A DNA stretch of 64,000 bases, from contig CAVWJS010000006.1 in the NCBI GenBank assembly GCA_963755495.1, forward strand, positions 868,001-932,000. The letters are read 5' to 3'. The position numbers and the translations under genes were made by a program. The first letter of the stretch is position 1; each line of letters opens with the position of its first letter. A model generated the notes under the pieces. It had not been told where the DNA came from. It did not search any database and saw only the letters and a list, made by a program, of their open reading frames with translations. Positions 1 to 7,751 of this stretch are shown in pieces. Source of the DNA: Bog-473 sp963755495. Its GTDB lineage: Bacteria; Actinomycetota; Acidimicrobiia; Acidimicrobiales; RAAP-2.

Positions 1-650
1 GAACACCGTGCGCTGCTTCGACCCCGTGGCCGCCGAGGCCATGGTGGCGGCGGTCAAGGCGGCCGCCAAGGAGGGGACTCGCTCGGCGGCGTGGCCGAGG
101 TGTTGGCCTACGGCGTACCGGTGGGCCTGGGCAGCCATGTGCACTGGGACCGCAAGCTCGATGCGCTGCTGGCGCAGGCTCTCATGAGCATCCAGGCGGT
201 CAAGGCCGTCGAGATCGGCGAAGGGTGGGACAACGCCGCCCGACGCGGCTCCGAGGCGCACGACGCCATCACGTTCGACCCCGCCGCTCGGGTATGTGCG
301 GCCGACCGATCGGGCGGGCGGCATCGAGGGCGGCATCTCCAACGGGGCCCTGCTGGTGGCCCGGGTGGCCATGAAGCCCCTGGCCACCCTCAACCGCCCC
401 GTCCTCGAGACGGTCGACGTGGTGACCAAGGAGTCGACCGTCAGCTTCCGGGAGCGCACCGACGTCACGGCGGTGCCCGCCATGGGCGTCGTGGCGGAGA
501 CCATGACCGCGCTGGTGCTGGCCTCCGAGGCATCTGCGCAAGTTCGGTGGCGACTCGTTGGCCGAGGTGGTGCGCAACCGCGACGGGTTCCTCGCCTCTT
601 TGGGCACCACCCCGTCGGCGGCGATCGGTCCCGAGCGCGACGAGCCATGA
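1..650 (+). CDS. aroC: Chorismate synthase, 5'-truncated and frameshifted
   Basis: This is the C-terminal part of chorismate synthase, which makes chorismate from EPSP in the last step of the shikimate pathway. Reading from base 2, the text matches the family's C-terminal half: the PVGLGSHVHWDRKLDA segment, then SIQAVKAVEIGEGW and the RRGSEAHDAI stretch. The 5' end lies outside the window. The frame changes near bases 80, 285 and 535, so no single open frame covers it; I read these as consensus errors. The TGA at 648-650 overlaps the ATG of aroK (ATGA), as expected for a tight aro operon. Identity is secure; the exact protein sequence is not. Confidence 0.88.
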
Positions 651-1190
651 CCGAGCGAATCCTCCTGGTCGGCATGATGGGTGCGGGCAAGACCACGACG
701 GGGGGGTTGGTGGCCGAGAAGCTCGGCTGGGAGTATCTCGATTCCGATGCCGAAGTGGAGCAGGAGACCGGGTCTGACGGTGCCCGAGCTCTTTGCCCGC
801 GACGGCGAGGTGGCGTTTCGGGACGCCGAGGCGCGAGGTGCTCCGGCGGGCCTGCGAAAGCGCAGCGCCGGTCGTGGTCTCCGTGGCGGGCGGCGCCGTG
901 CTGCGAGCCGGAAAACCGTGCCCTGCTGCGCGCCAGCGGCCGGGTGGTCTGGCTGCGGGCCCGGGTCGAGACGCTGGCCCAGCGGGTCGGTGACGGCGTG
1001 GGGCGACCGCTTCTCGACGGCGATCCGTCAGCGGCGCTGCGGCGAGCTCGATGCGGTCCGCCGCCCGCTCTATGCCGAGGTGGCCGACGACGTCATCGAC
1101 GTGGACGAGCTCAGCCCCGACGAGGTGGCGACGCGGATCGTCGACCGCTCGACGACCGACGCCAGCGAGGAGGCGCCGGTCGATGCGTGA
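647..1190 (+). CDS. aroK: Shikimate kinase, frameshifted
   Basis: Phosphorylates shikimate at O3 using ATP. The start ATG overlaps the aroC stop. The N-terminus reads MTERILLVGMMGAGKTTTGG, with the P-loop GMMGAGKT, followed by the shikimate-binding DSDAEVEQETG region. After that the frame shifts at least three times (about 775, 835 and 915). Removing one base at each restores LTVPELFARDGE, the VVVSVAGGAVLR loop and the C-terminal DELSPDEVATRI stretch. The product would be about 180 residues, normal for AroK. It overlaps aroB by 8 bases. The many one-base insertions look technical, because this enzyme is part of an otherwise complete pathway. Confidence 0.88.
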
Positions 1191-2232
1191 GATCGACGTC
1201 GCGCTCGGCCCGCGCTCCTACCCGGTGCTGATCGGCGACGGGGCCCGCCACGAGCTGGCCCGCCTGGTGCCGGCGGCGGCCAACAGGCGATCGTGGTCAC
1301 CCAGGATGCGGTCGAGAGTGCGGGGTGGCTCATCGGGCTGGACCCGGGCATGCCCTTTCGAGGTCTGCACCATCGGCGAGGGGGAGGGCGAACAAGACGC
1401 TGGCCACGGTCGAGAGCCTGTGCCGCCGTTTCGCCCAGACCGGGCTCTCCCGCTCCGATGTGGTGATTGCGGTCGGGGGCGGCATCGTGACCGACGTGGC
1501 GGGATTCGCCGCGGCCTCGTACCACCGGGGGACGGCCTACGTGAACGTCGCCACGACCTTGTTGGCCCAGGTCGACGCGGCCATCGGCGGGAAGACCGGC
1601 GTGAACCTGCCCGAGGGGAAGAACCTGGTGGGCGCCTTCTGGCAGCCCCGCGCCGTCCTGTGCGACACCGCGACGCTCACGACGCTTTCGCCTCGGGAGT
1701 GGGCGTGCGGCCAGGGGCGAAATGGCCAAGTACTCCTTCTTGGGCGAGTCACAGACTCCGGCGCCAGAGGCCGATATGGACGGAGCAGGTGGCGCGCTGC
1801 GTGGCCATCAAGGCCGAGGTCGTGGCGGCCGACGAGCGTGAAGGGGACCGCCGCATGGTCCTCAACTACGGGCACACGCTGGCGCACGCCCTCGAAGGGG
1901 CAGGGTTGGCGGACCATCCGCAGTGGGATCTGCGGCACGGCGAGGCCGTGGCCATCGGCTTGATCTTCGCCGCGTTACTGGCCCAGCGGCTGGGGCGGAT
2001 CGACGACACCCGGGTGAAGCAGCATCGAGCAGTGGTCGGGAGCTACGACCTCCCCATGGACCTTCCGGCGGGAGCGGTGGCGGCGGAACTGGTGACATTC
2101 ATGGGACGGGACAAGAAGGCGCAACAGGATCTGACGTTCGTGCTGGACGGGCCCCGGGGGGTCGAGCCGGTTCGTGGCGTGGCCGATGCGGACGTCCTCG
2201 CTACCCTGGCAGACATGGGAGCACTGCCATGA
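1183..2232 (+). CDS. aroB: 3-dehydroquinate synthase, frameshifted
   Basis: NAD- and metal-dependent enzyme that converts DAHP to 3-dehydroquinate. The start ATG at 1183 lies inside the end of aroK and gives MREIDVALGPRSYPVLIGDG. The central part reads in another frame: SDVVIAVGGGIVTDVAGFAA (NAD-binding glycine-rich loop), then the family segment QVDAAIGGKTGVNLPEGKNL. The last third returns to the first frame with the metal-site region MVLNYGHTLAHALE and RHGEAVAIGL. Shifts lie near 1290, 1390 and 1710-1790. Length after repair is about 350 residues, typical for AroB. The stop overlaps aroQ (ATGA). Confidence 0.9.
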   Translation: MREIDVALGPRSYPVLIGDGARHELARLVPAAANRRSWSPRMRSRVRGGSSGWTRACPFEVCTIGEGEGEQDAGHGREPVPPFRPDRALPLRCGDCGRGRHRDRRGGIRRGLVPPGDGLRERRHDLVGPGRRGHRREDRREPARGEEPGGRLLAAPRRPVRHRDAHDAFASGVGVRPGAKWPSTPSWASHRLRRQRPIWTEQVARCVAIKAEVVAADEREGDRRMVLNYGHTLAHALEGAGLADHPQWDLRHGEAVAIGLIFAALLAQRLGRIDDTRVKQHRAVVGSYDLPMDLPAGAVAAELVTFMGRDKKAQQDLTFVLDGPRGVEPVRGVADADVLATLADMGALP

Positions 2233-2661
2233 GCAGCCTCGTGGTTCTTTTGTCGGGGCCCAACCTCAACCTGCTGGGCGAGCGCGAGCCCGCCATTTAC
2301 GGGACGGAGACCCTGGCCGACCATGTGGCCCGGGCCGAGGCAACCGCAGCCCGTCACGGCCTGACCCTCGAGCACCTCCAGTCGAACCACGAGGGTGCGC
2401 TGGTCGAGGCCGTCCACGACGCCCGGGGTCGGGCGTCGGCTCTGGTCATCAATGCCGGCGCCCTCAGCCACACCTCGTGGTCCCTGCACGACGCGGTGGC
2501 GGCCTTCGAGGGGCCGGCCGTCGAACTCCATCTCTCGAATCCGGCCGCCCGCGAGCCCTTTCGTCACACCTCGGTGCTGGCACCGGTGACCGCAGGACTC
2601 GTGGCCGGCTTCGGGGGCCTCGGGTACGAACTCGCTGTCGACGCCGTCGCACAGCTTTTGA
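2229..2661 (+). CDS. aroQ: Type II 3-dehydroquinate dehydratase
   Basis: Dehydrates 3-dehydroquinate to 3-dehydroshikimate. Visible type II signatures are GPNLNLLGEREPAIYG (catalytic Arg and Tyr), the VINAGALSHTSW loop with its His, and the LSNPAAREPFRHTS substrate-binding segment. As printed, the frame has no stop and runs into the following peptidase. In the run CAGCTTTTGAAGGGAG, removing one T gives CAG CTT TGA. That ends the protein at about 143 residues, the normal AroQ length, and leaves AAGGGAG as Shine-Dalgarno for the next gene. I therefore place the stop at 2659-2661 and treat the read-through as an error. Confidence 0.9.
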
Positions 2662-2675
2662 AGGGAGCTACATGT

Positions 2676-3777
2676 ATGACACTGCCCCCCATGTCCGTCG
2701 CGGGTCGGCTGGATGCCCTCCGAGCCCGGTTCGACGGCTTCGACGCCCTCGTGGTCACCACGTTGCCCAACATCCGCTACCTGACCGGGTTTGCCGGTTC
2801 GGCCGGGCTCCTGGCGGTGACGCCGCACGGCGCGCTCCTCACGACCGACGGCCGTTACCGGACCCAATCGGCCAAACAGGTGAGCGAGGCGGGGGCGGAC
2901 GTCGACATCACCATCGGCAATGGGACTGATCAGCGGAAGGCCGTGTCGGACTTTCTCTCGACGTCGCCCCGGGTCGGCCTCGAGGCGGACAACGTGAGCT
3001 GGTCGGGCCAACGGACGTGGGCCTCGTTGTTGACCTCGACCGAGCTGGTGCCGACGACGAACGCCGTCGAGGCGCTGCGCGAGGTCAAAGACGAGGCGGA
3101 GATCGCCCTCATGGAGCGCGCCGCCGCCATCGCCGACGCCGCGCTCTACGAGGTGCTTCCCCTCATGTCAGAGGGGGCGACCGAGGAACAGTTCGCTTTG
3201 GCGCTCGACTCCGCCATGCGCCGCGGCGGGGCCGAGGGCACCGCCTTCGAGACGATCGTGGCGGCTGGCGAGAACTCGGCCATGCCCCATCACCGGCCCG
3301 GCCCGCGGCCGATCCGCCAGGGCGACGCGGTCGTGGTGGACTTCGGGGCGACCTATGAGGGTTACCGCTCTGACATGACCCGGACGTTCTGCGTCGGGGT
3401 CGAGCCGGAGGGTGACATGGCCCGGGTGTTCGCCGTCGTCGGGCGCGTCGCAGGCTGCCGGTGCCGCTGCGGTGCGGCCGGGGATCCTGGCCAAGGAAGT
3501 GGACGAGGTCTGCCGCGCCATCATCGCGGAGGCCGGTTGGGCCGATCGCTTCGAGCACGGCACGGGTCACGGCGTGGGGCTCGACATCCACGAGGCACCG
3601 ACGGTCAGCCAACTGGGCACTGCTACGCTGGCTCCTGGCTTCGTTGTCACCGTCGAGCCCGGTGTCTACCTCCCCGGCCAAGGTGGCGTACGCGTCGAGG
3701 ACACCCTGGTGGTGACGGAGGGCGGAAGCCGACCTTTAACCCGTTTCACGAAGGACATTCATGGCATTCTCGACTAA
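2676..3777 (+). CDS. M24-family Xaa-Pro aminopeptidase/dipeptidase, frameshifted
   Basis: Dinuclear-metal peptidase of the creatinase fold that cleaves Xaa-Pro bonds. The N-terminal domain has the LPNIRYLTGFAGSAGLL segment. The catalytic domain shows the metal-ligand regions in order: VVVDFGATYEGYRSDMTRTF, GTGHGVGLDIHEAP, VVTVEPGVYLPG and GVRVEDTLVV. A frameshift near 3440 splits the ORF in two. The start ATG at 2676 has AAGGGAG 8 bases upstream. Its 3' end overlaps efp by 17 bases. An M24 peptidase between aroQ and efp is a common bacterial arrangement. PepP versus PepQ specificity cannot be decided from the sequence. Confidence 0.87.
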
Positions 3778-4321
3778 CGACTTGAAGAACGGCATGAGCC
3801 TGAACCTGCCCGAAGGGCTCTTCAGCGTCGTGGAGTTCCAGCACGTCAAGCCCGGCAAGGGCGGCGCGTTCGTGCGCACCAAGCTCAAGAACCTGCGCAG
3901 TGGCGCGGTGATCGAGCGGACGTATCGAGCGGACGAGAAGCTCGACCAGGCCATCATCGACAAGCGCGACATGCAGTTCCTGTACCGGGACGGCACCGAC
4001 TACGTGTTCATGGACACCAGCACCTACGAGCAGATGCAGGCGCCGCCCGACACCTTCGGCACCGCTCCGGACTACCTCAAAGAAGGCGACGAGGCCAACC
4101 TCCAGATGTACAACGGCGAGATCGTCGGTGTCGATCTTCCCGCCTCGGTAGAACTCAACGTGACGGAGACAGAGCCTGGGTTGCAAGGCGATCGGGTGTC
4201 CGGGGCGCGCAAGTCCGCCACTTTGCAGACCGGGCTCGTCGTGCAGGTCCCGTTGTTCATCAATCCCGGCGACACCATCAAGGTCGACACCCGCACGGGC
4301 GAGTATCTGACGCGGGCTTGA
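3761..4321 (+). CDS. efp: Elongation factor P
   Basis: Relieves ribosome stalling at polyproline stretches by binding between the P and E sites. The 186-residue length is standard. The KOW-like domain I contains the exposed loop VKPGKGGAF with Lys33 at the tip, the position modified in other bacteria. OB domains II and III follow, ending in the family-typical NPGDTIKVDTRTGEYLTRA. The ATG is preceded by AAGGA. No modification enzymes (EpmA, EpmB, EarP) are seen nearby, so whether Lys33 is modified is open. The stop TGA overlaps the TTG start of nusB. Confidence 0.97.
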   Translation: MAFSTNDLKNGMSLNLPEGLFSVVEFQHVKPGKGGAFVRTKLKNLRSGAVIERTYRADEKLDQAIIDKRDMQFLYRDGTDYVFMDTSTYEQMQAPPDTFGTAPDYLKEGDEANLQMYNGEIVGVDLPASVELNVTETEPGLQGDRVSGARKSATLQTGLVVQVPLFINPGDTIKVDTRTGEYLTRA

Positions 4322-4791
4322 GCCGGGCCACGGTGCCGGCGCACGAAGCGGGGGTGGGGGAGGGTGCACGTGCCGGCGCTGACTCTGCCGCTCCCCGGCA
4401 CCAGCAGCGAGAGCGTGCGCTCTCGCTGCTCTATGAGGCCGAGCTCAAAGGGGAAAGTCCCTCGCAGGTCTTAGAGAGTCTGCCCGTCAAGCCCGACGCC
4501 TACGTCTGCACGCTTCTCAGGGGCGCGGAGTCCACCCGGGAGCAAGCCGATGGGTTGATCACTGCCGCATCGGTCGGTTGGCCCCTCGACCGCATGGCGG
4601 TTATCGATCGATTGGTACTGCGCCTGGCTGTGGCTGAGCTCCTCGATGGCGACGGGCCGCCGTTGGCTGTGGTCATCGACGAGGCGGTCGAACTCGTCAA
4701 GACGTATTCCACCGATGAGTCGGGTTCGTTCGTCAACGGGATCCTCTCGACCATCGCGGCTGAGGTGCGGGGCGACGGAGGACCGCGATAA
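4318..4791 (+). CDS. nusB: Transcription antitermination factor NusB
   Basis: All-helical RNA-binding protein that, with NusE/S10, recognises boxA in rRNA leaders. The body reads RHQQRERALSLLYEAE at the N-terminal helix and DRLVLRLAVAELL, then VVIDEAVELVKTYSTDESGSFVNGIL, which are the diagnostic NusB segments. The reading frame opens at TTG 4318, overlapping the efp stop. The first 25 or so residues before RHQQRER are Ala/Gly-rich and unlike NusB, so the true start may be slightly downstream. The position between efp and pyrR is a familiar bacterial order. Confidence 0.92.
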   Translation: MSRATVPAHEAGVGEGARAGADSAAPRHQQRERALSLLYEAELKGESPSQVLESLPVKPDAYVCTLLRGAESTREQADGLITAASVGWPLDRMAVIDRLVLRLAVAELLDGDGPPLAVVIDEAVELVKTYSTDESGSFVNGILSTIAAEVRGDGGPR

Positions 4792-4800
4792 GGTGTGCGT

Positions 4801-4845
4801 CTGACCGTCAAGTGAGTCCCGTGAGGCTCATACGGACAGGAGGAG
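4801..4845 (+). promoter_or_regulatory. PyrR-binding RNA loop in the pyr leader
   Basis: AGTCCCGTGAGGCT at 4815-4828 fits the published PyrR binding-loop consensus ARUCCNGNGAGGYU at every position. CCGT (4805-4808) can pair with ACGG (4832-4835), and the helix can extend towards the AGGAGG Shine-Dalgarno at 4838-4843. No terminator hairpin with a U-tract follows. The likely mode is therefore control of translation initiation, as proposed for mycobacteria, rather than attenuation. The loop lies upstream of the GTG at 4848, which argues against an earlier pyrR start at 4812. Confidence 0.75.
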
Positions 4846-4847
4846 CA

Positions 4848-5417
4848 GTGGCCGAACGCGAACGCAGTCATACGCGACCCCTCGGGGGCGTGTTCGTGGC
4901 CCACTCCCAAGTTCTCTCCCCGGCCGATGTCCAGCGAGCTCTGACTCGGATGTCGCACGAGGTGGTCGAGCGCAACGGGGGCGTCGAGGACGTAGTCCTC
5001 ATCGGGCTGCAGACGGGCGGTGTCCCACTCGCGGGCCGCATGGCGGACATGCTGGGCCAGATCGAAGGAGCCACTTTGCCTGTCGGCTGCCTCGATGTGG
5101 CCTTCTATCGCGACGATGTCGGCCTACGCCCCGTTCTCCCCGAAGCGGTCACCAACATTCCGGGGGATTTGACCGGCAAGGTCGTGGTGCTGGTCGACGA
5201 CGTGCTGTTCACCGGGCGCACCATCCGGGCCGCCCTCAATGCGCTGAATGATTTCGGCCGCGCCCGGGCCGTGCAGCTGGCCGTCATGATCGACCGCGGC
5301 CATCGGGAATTGCCCATTCGGCCGGACTTTGTGGGCAAGAACCTGCCCACTCAACGCGAAGAGATGGTCGATGTCGGTGACGAGGGTGTCTGGATCGGCA
5401 CCTTGGAGAACAAATGA
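4848..5417 (+). CDS. pyrR: Bifunctional pyr regulator / uracil phosphoribosyltransferase
   Basis: UMP-responsive RNA-binding regulator of the pyr operon with residual UPRTase activity. The PRPP-binding motif is KVVVLVDDVLFTGRTIRAAL. The segments DVVLIGLQTGGVPLA and PVGCLDVAFYRDDVG, then LPIRPDFVGKNLPT, are typical of PyrR. I chose GTG 4848 because AGGAGG lies just upstream and because the PyrR-binding loop at 4815-4828 must be untranslated leader. This gives about 189 residues, the usual size. Its stop lies inside the first copy of a duplicated junction sequence shared with the pyrB start. Confidence 0.95.
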   Translation: MAERERSHTRPLGGVFVAHSQVLSPADVQRALTRMSHEVVERNGGVEDVVLIGLQTGGVPLAGRMADMLGQIEGATLPVGCLDVAFYRDDVGLRPVLPEAVTNIPGDLTGKVVVLVDDVLFTGRTIRAALNALNDFGRARAVQLAVMIDRGHRELPIRPDFVGKNLPTQREEMVDVGDEGVWIGTLENK

Positions 5418-5434
5418 CCCGGGAGACCAAATGA
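5405..5434 (+). repeat. Tandem duplication of the pyrR/pyrB stop-start junction
   Basis: GGAGAACAAATGA (5405-5417) is repeated as GGAGACCAAATGA (5422-5434) with one mismatch and a period of 17 bp. The first copy holds the pyrR stop TGA. The second holds the pyrB ATG at 5431 and its Shine-Dalgarno. Collapsing the repeat would give a standard ATGA overlap. Confidence 0.8.
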
Positions 5435-6420
5435 ATCGCCCCCAGCACCTGCTTTCCATCGCAGACCTGGGAAGGGACGGCATCGCCGAGGTGCTGCGGG
5501 TGGCCGAGGCCTTCGCAGAGGTCGAGCGACGCTCGGTGCCCAAGGTGCCGACCCTACGGGGCAAGGTCGTGGCGACTCTCTTCTTCGAGGAGTCGACCCG
5601 CACCCGGCTCTCCTTCGAGACGGCGGCCAAGCGGCTCTCGGCCGATGTCCTCTCACTGGCGGTGGCCAGCTCGTCGGTCAAGAAGGGCGAGTCGTTGCGC
5701 GATACCGTCGAGACGGTCGAAGCGATGGGTATCGATGCCCTCATCATTCGCCACGCATCCGCCGGCGCACCTCATCGGGTGGCGCAGTGGGCGACCCGAG
5801 CCCGAGTGATCAATGCCGGCGACGGGTGGCACGAGCACCCCACCCAAGCGCTACTCGACTGCTTCACCGTGCGCCAGGTCCTGGCCGAACGCAAGGGAGC
5901 GGCGCCCGAGGAGCTGGGCATCGACTGCTTCGATGGGCTCCGGGTGCTCATCGTGGGCGACATTCGCCACAGCCGGGTGGCCCGCTCCGAGGTGCTGGCC
6001 TATACCGCCCTCGGCGCCCGGGTCACGCTGGCCGCCCCGGGCAGCCTGCTGCCGCCCTCGCTCGAGGGATGGCCCGTCACGGTGGCCTCCGACTTCGACG
6101 CCGCCTTAGGCGACGCCGACGTGGTCTCCTTGCTGAGACTCCAGGCCGAACGCGGCAGCGGTTCGTTCGTCCCCAGTTTGCGTGAGTACACCGCTGGCTG
6201 GGGTCTGACCTCTCGTCGGGTGGATCTCTTGGGGGACGACGCGATCGTCACGCACCCAGGTCCCATGGTGCGCGGGGTCGAGATTGCCTCCGATGTCGCT
6301 GACCTGCCTCGGACCGTGGTCACCCAACAGGTCACCAACGGGGTGGCTGTGCGCATGGCCATCCTCTTTCTGCTCCTCGGCGGCGAGTGGTCCGGCGAGG
6401 CTGAGGTGACCAGTGTCTGA
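5431..6420 (+). CDS. pyrB: Aspartate carbamoyltransferase catalytic chain
   Basis: Condenses carbamoyl phosphate with aspartate, the first committed pyrimidine step. The intact 330-residue frame contains the carbamoyl-phosphate motif FFEESTRTRLSFE, the KKGES segment, the HPTQALLD motif and GDIRHSRVARSE. GGGAGA sits 5 bases before the ATG. No pyrI regulatory chain is present, as usual in Actinobacteria. The last residues, VTSV, lie in a 16-bp tandem repeat that continues into pyrC. Confidence 0.97.
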   Translation: MNRPQHLLSIADLGRDGIAEVLRVAEAFAEVERRSVPKVPTLRGKVVATLFFEESTRTRLSFETAAKRLSADVLSLAVASSSVKKGESLRDTVETVEAMGIDALIIRHASAGAPHRVAQWATRARVINAGDGWHEHPTQALLDCFTVRQVLAERKGAAPEELGIDCFDGLRVLIVGDIRHSRVARSEVLAYTALGARVTLAAPGSLLPPSLEGWPVTVASDFDAALGDADVVSLLRLQAERGSGSFVPSLREYTAGWGLTSRRVDLLGDDAIVTHPGPMVRGVEIASDVADLPRTVVTQQVTNGVAVRMAILFLLLGGEWSGEAEVTSV

Positions 6421-6433
6421 GGTGACCAGTGTC
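6402..6433 (+). repeat. Perfect 16-bp tandem duplication at the pyrB/pyrC junction
   Basis: TGAGGTGACCAGTGTC occurs twice in direct succession (6402-6417, 6418-6433) and is followed by TGA. The pyrB stop is 6418-6420, at the start of copy 2. The pyrC GTG (6429) is in copy 2. Removing one copy would recreate a GTGTCTGA overlap of the two genes. Confidence 0.9.
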
Positions 6434-7751
6434 TGAAATAACCCTTGTCCTACGCGGCGGCAGTGTCGTGACCCCCGACGGCCTGCGGCGGCTCGACGTC
6501 GCCCTGGCCGAGAGCGCCGTGGTCGGGCTGGCCGAGACCATCGAGCCGCCGTCCGGCGCCCTGGTGCTCGACGCGCGGAGTTGTCTCATCGCACCCGGCC
6601 TCGTCGATTTGCACACCCACTTGCGCCAGCCCGGGCGCGAGGAGGCCGAGACCGTGGAGACCGGTGCCCGGGCGGCTGCGCTCGGCGGGTACACCGCGGT
6701 TGTCGCCATGCCGAACACCGAACCGGCGATCGACTCCGCCGGTGTGGCGCGTGACGTGCTCGCGCTGGGGCGCACCGGCTTGGCCGAGGTTGCGGTGTCG
6801 GGCGCCATCACGGTCGGGCGGGCCGGCCATGCCCTCGCTCCTCTGGGCGAGTTGGCGGAGCTGGGCGTGCGCATCTTCACCGACGACGGTGCCGGGGTGC
6901 AGGACGGCGCGCTCATGCGGCGTGCGCTGGACTACGCCAAGGGACTCGGGGTCACCTTGGCCCAGCATTGCGAGGACGAGCATCTTGCCTCAGGCGGGAC
7001 TATGCACGAAGGCTGCTGGTCCAGTCGGCTCGGGCTGCCCGGTATACCGGCCGCGGCCGAGGAGTCGATGGTGGCACGCGACATCCAGCTGGTCCGGCTC
7101 ACCGGTGCCCCCGTGCACTTCTTGCACCTCTCGACGGCGGGCTCGGTGGAGCTCGTGCGCCAGGCCAAGGCGGAAGGCCTACCGGTGACGGCAGAAGCGG
7201 CGCCTCATCACATGCTGCTGACCCATGCGGAGGTGGCCGATTACGACCCGGTGTTCAAGGTCAACCCGCCGCTGCGTGCCGACAGCGATGTGGCGGCGGT
7301 GATCGCCGGTCTCTGTGACGGGACCATCGATGCGGTGGCGACCGATCATGCGCCGCACGCCCCCGAGGCCAAGGACGTGCCGTTCGACCAGGCCCCGCCG
7401 GGGATGCTCGGATTGCAAACGGCGCTGCCGCTGGCCTGGCAAGTGCTCTCACCGCTGCTCTCGCCCGAGCGGATCTTCGCGCTGATGAGCACGCAGCCGG
7501 CCGCCATTGCCGGCCTGACGAAGACCGACGCCCGCCGGGCCGGCCACAGTGCCCATGGGGGTCCGATCGAACTGGGTTCTACGGCGAACCTCTGCGTCTT
7601 CGATCCGAGCGCGACGACCATGGTGGACCCCATGCGCCTGGCCAGTCGCAGCCGCAACACCCCCTACGCCGGCCGGAGCTTCACGGGCGCGATACGGCAC
7701 ACGATCCTGCGCGGCGAGCCGGTCGTGGTCGATGGAGTGGCGCAACGATGA
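6429..7751 (+). CDS. pyrC: Dihydroorotase, type I
   Basis: Zinc amidohydrolase that cyclises carbamoyl-aspartate to dihydroorotate. The intact 440-residue frame starts at GTG. It shows the metal-binding DLHTHLRQPGREEAE, the metal-site segments FTDDG, LAQHCEDE and HFLHLSTA, the substrate-side KVNPPLR, and the catalytic AVATDHAPH. The length and motifs are those of the class I enzyme that accompanies PyrB in Gram-positive operons. The stop overlaps the carA ATG (ATGA). Confidence 0.97.
   Translation: MSEITLVLRGGSVVTPDGLRRLDVALAESAVVGLAETIEPPSGALVLDARSCLIAPGLVDLHTHLRQPGREEAETVETGARAAALGGYTAVVAMPNTEPAIDSAGVARDVLALGRTGLAEVAVSGAITVGRAGHALAPLGELAELGVRIFTDDGAGVQDGALMRRALDYAKGLGVTLAQHCEDEHLASGGTMHEGCWSSRLGLPGIPAAAEESMVARDIQLVRLTGAPVHFLHLSTAGSVELVRQAKAEGLPVTAEAAPHHMLLTHAEVADYDPVFKVNPPLRADSDVAAVIAGLCDGTIDAVATDHAPHAPEAKDVPFDQAPPGMLGLQTALPLAWQVLSPLLSPERIFALMSTQPAAIAGLTKTDARRAGHSAHGGPIELGSTANLCVFDPSATTMVDPMRLASRSRNTPYAGRSFTGAIRHTILRGEPVVVDGVAQR

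Noticed and set aside
1..2232. aro genes as true pseudogenes
   Set aside because: The remaining sequence is fully conserved at motif level and one-base edits restore all frames, which is not expected for decayed genes.
4812..4847. Earlier GTG start for pyrR
   Set aside because: It would place the PyrR-binding loop inside the coding region. AGGAGG and GTG 4848 fit better.
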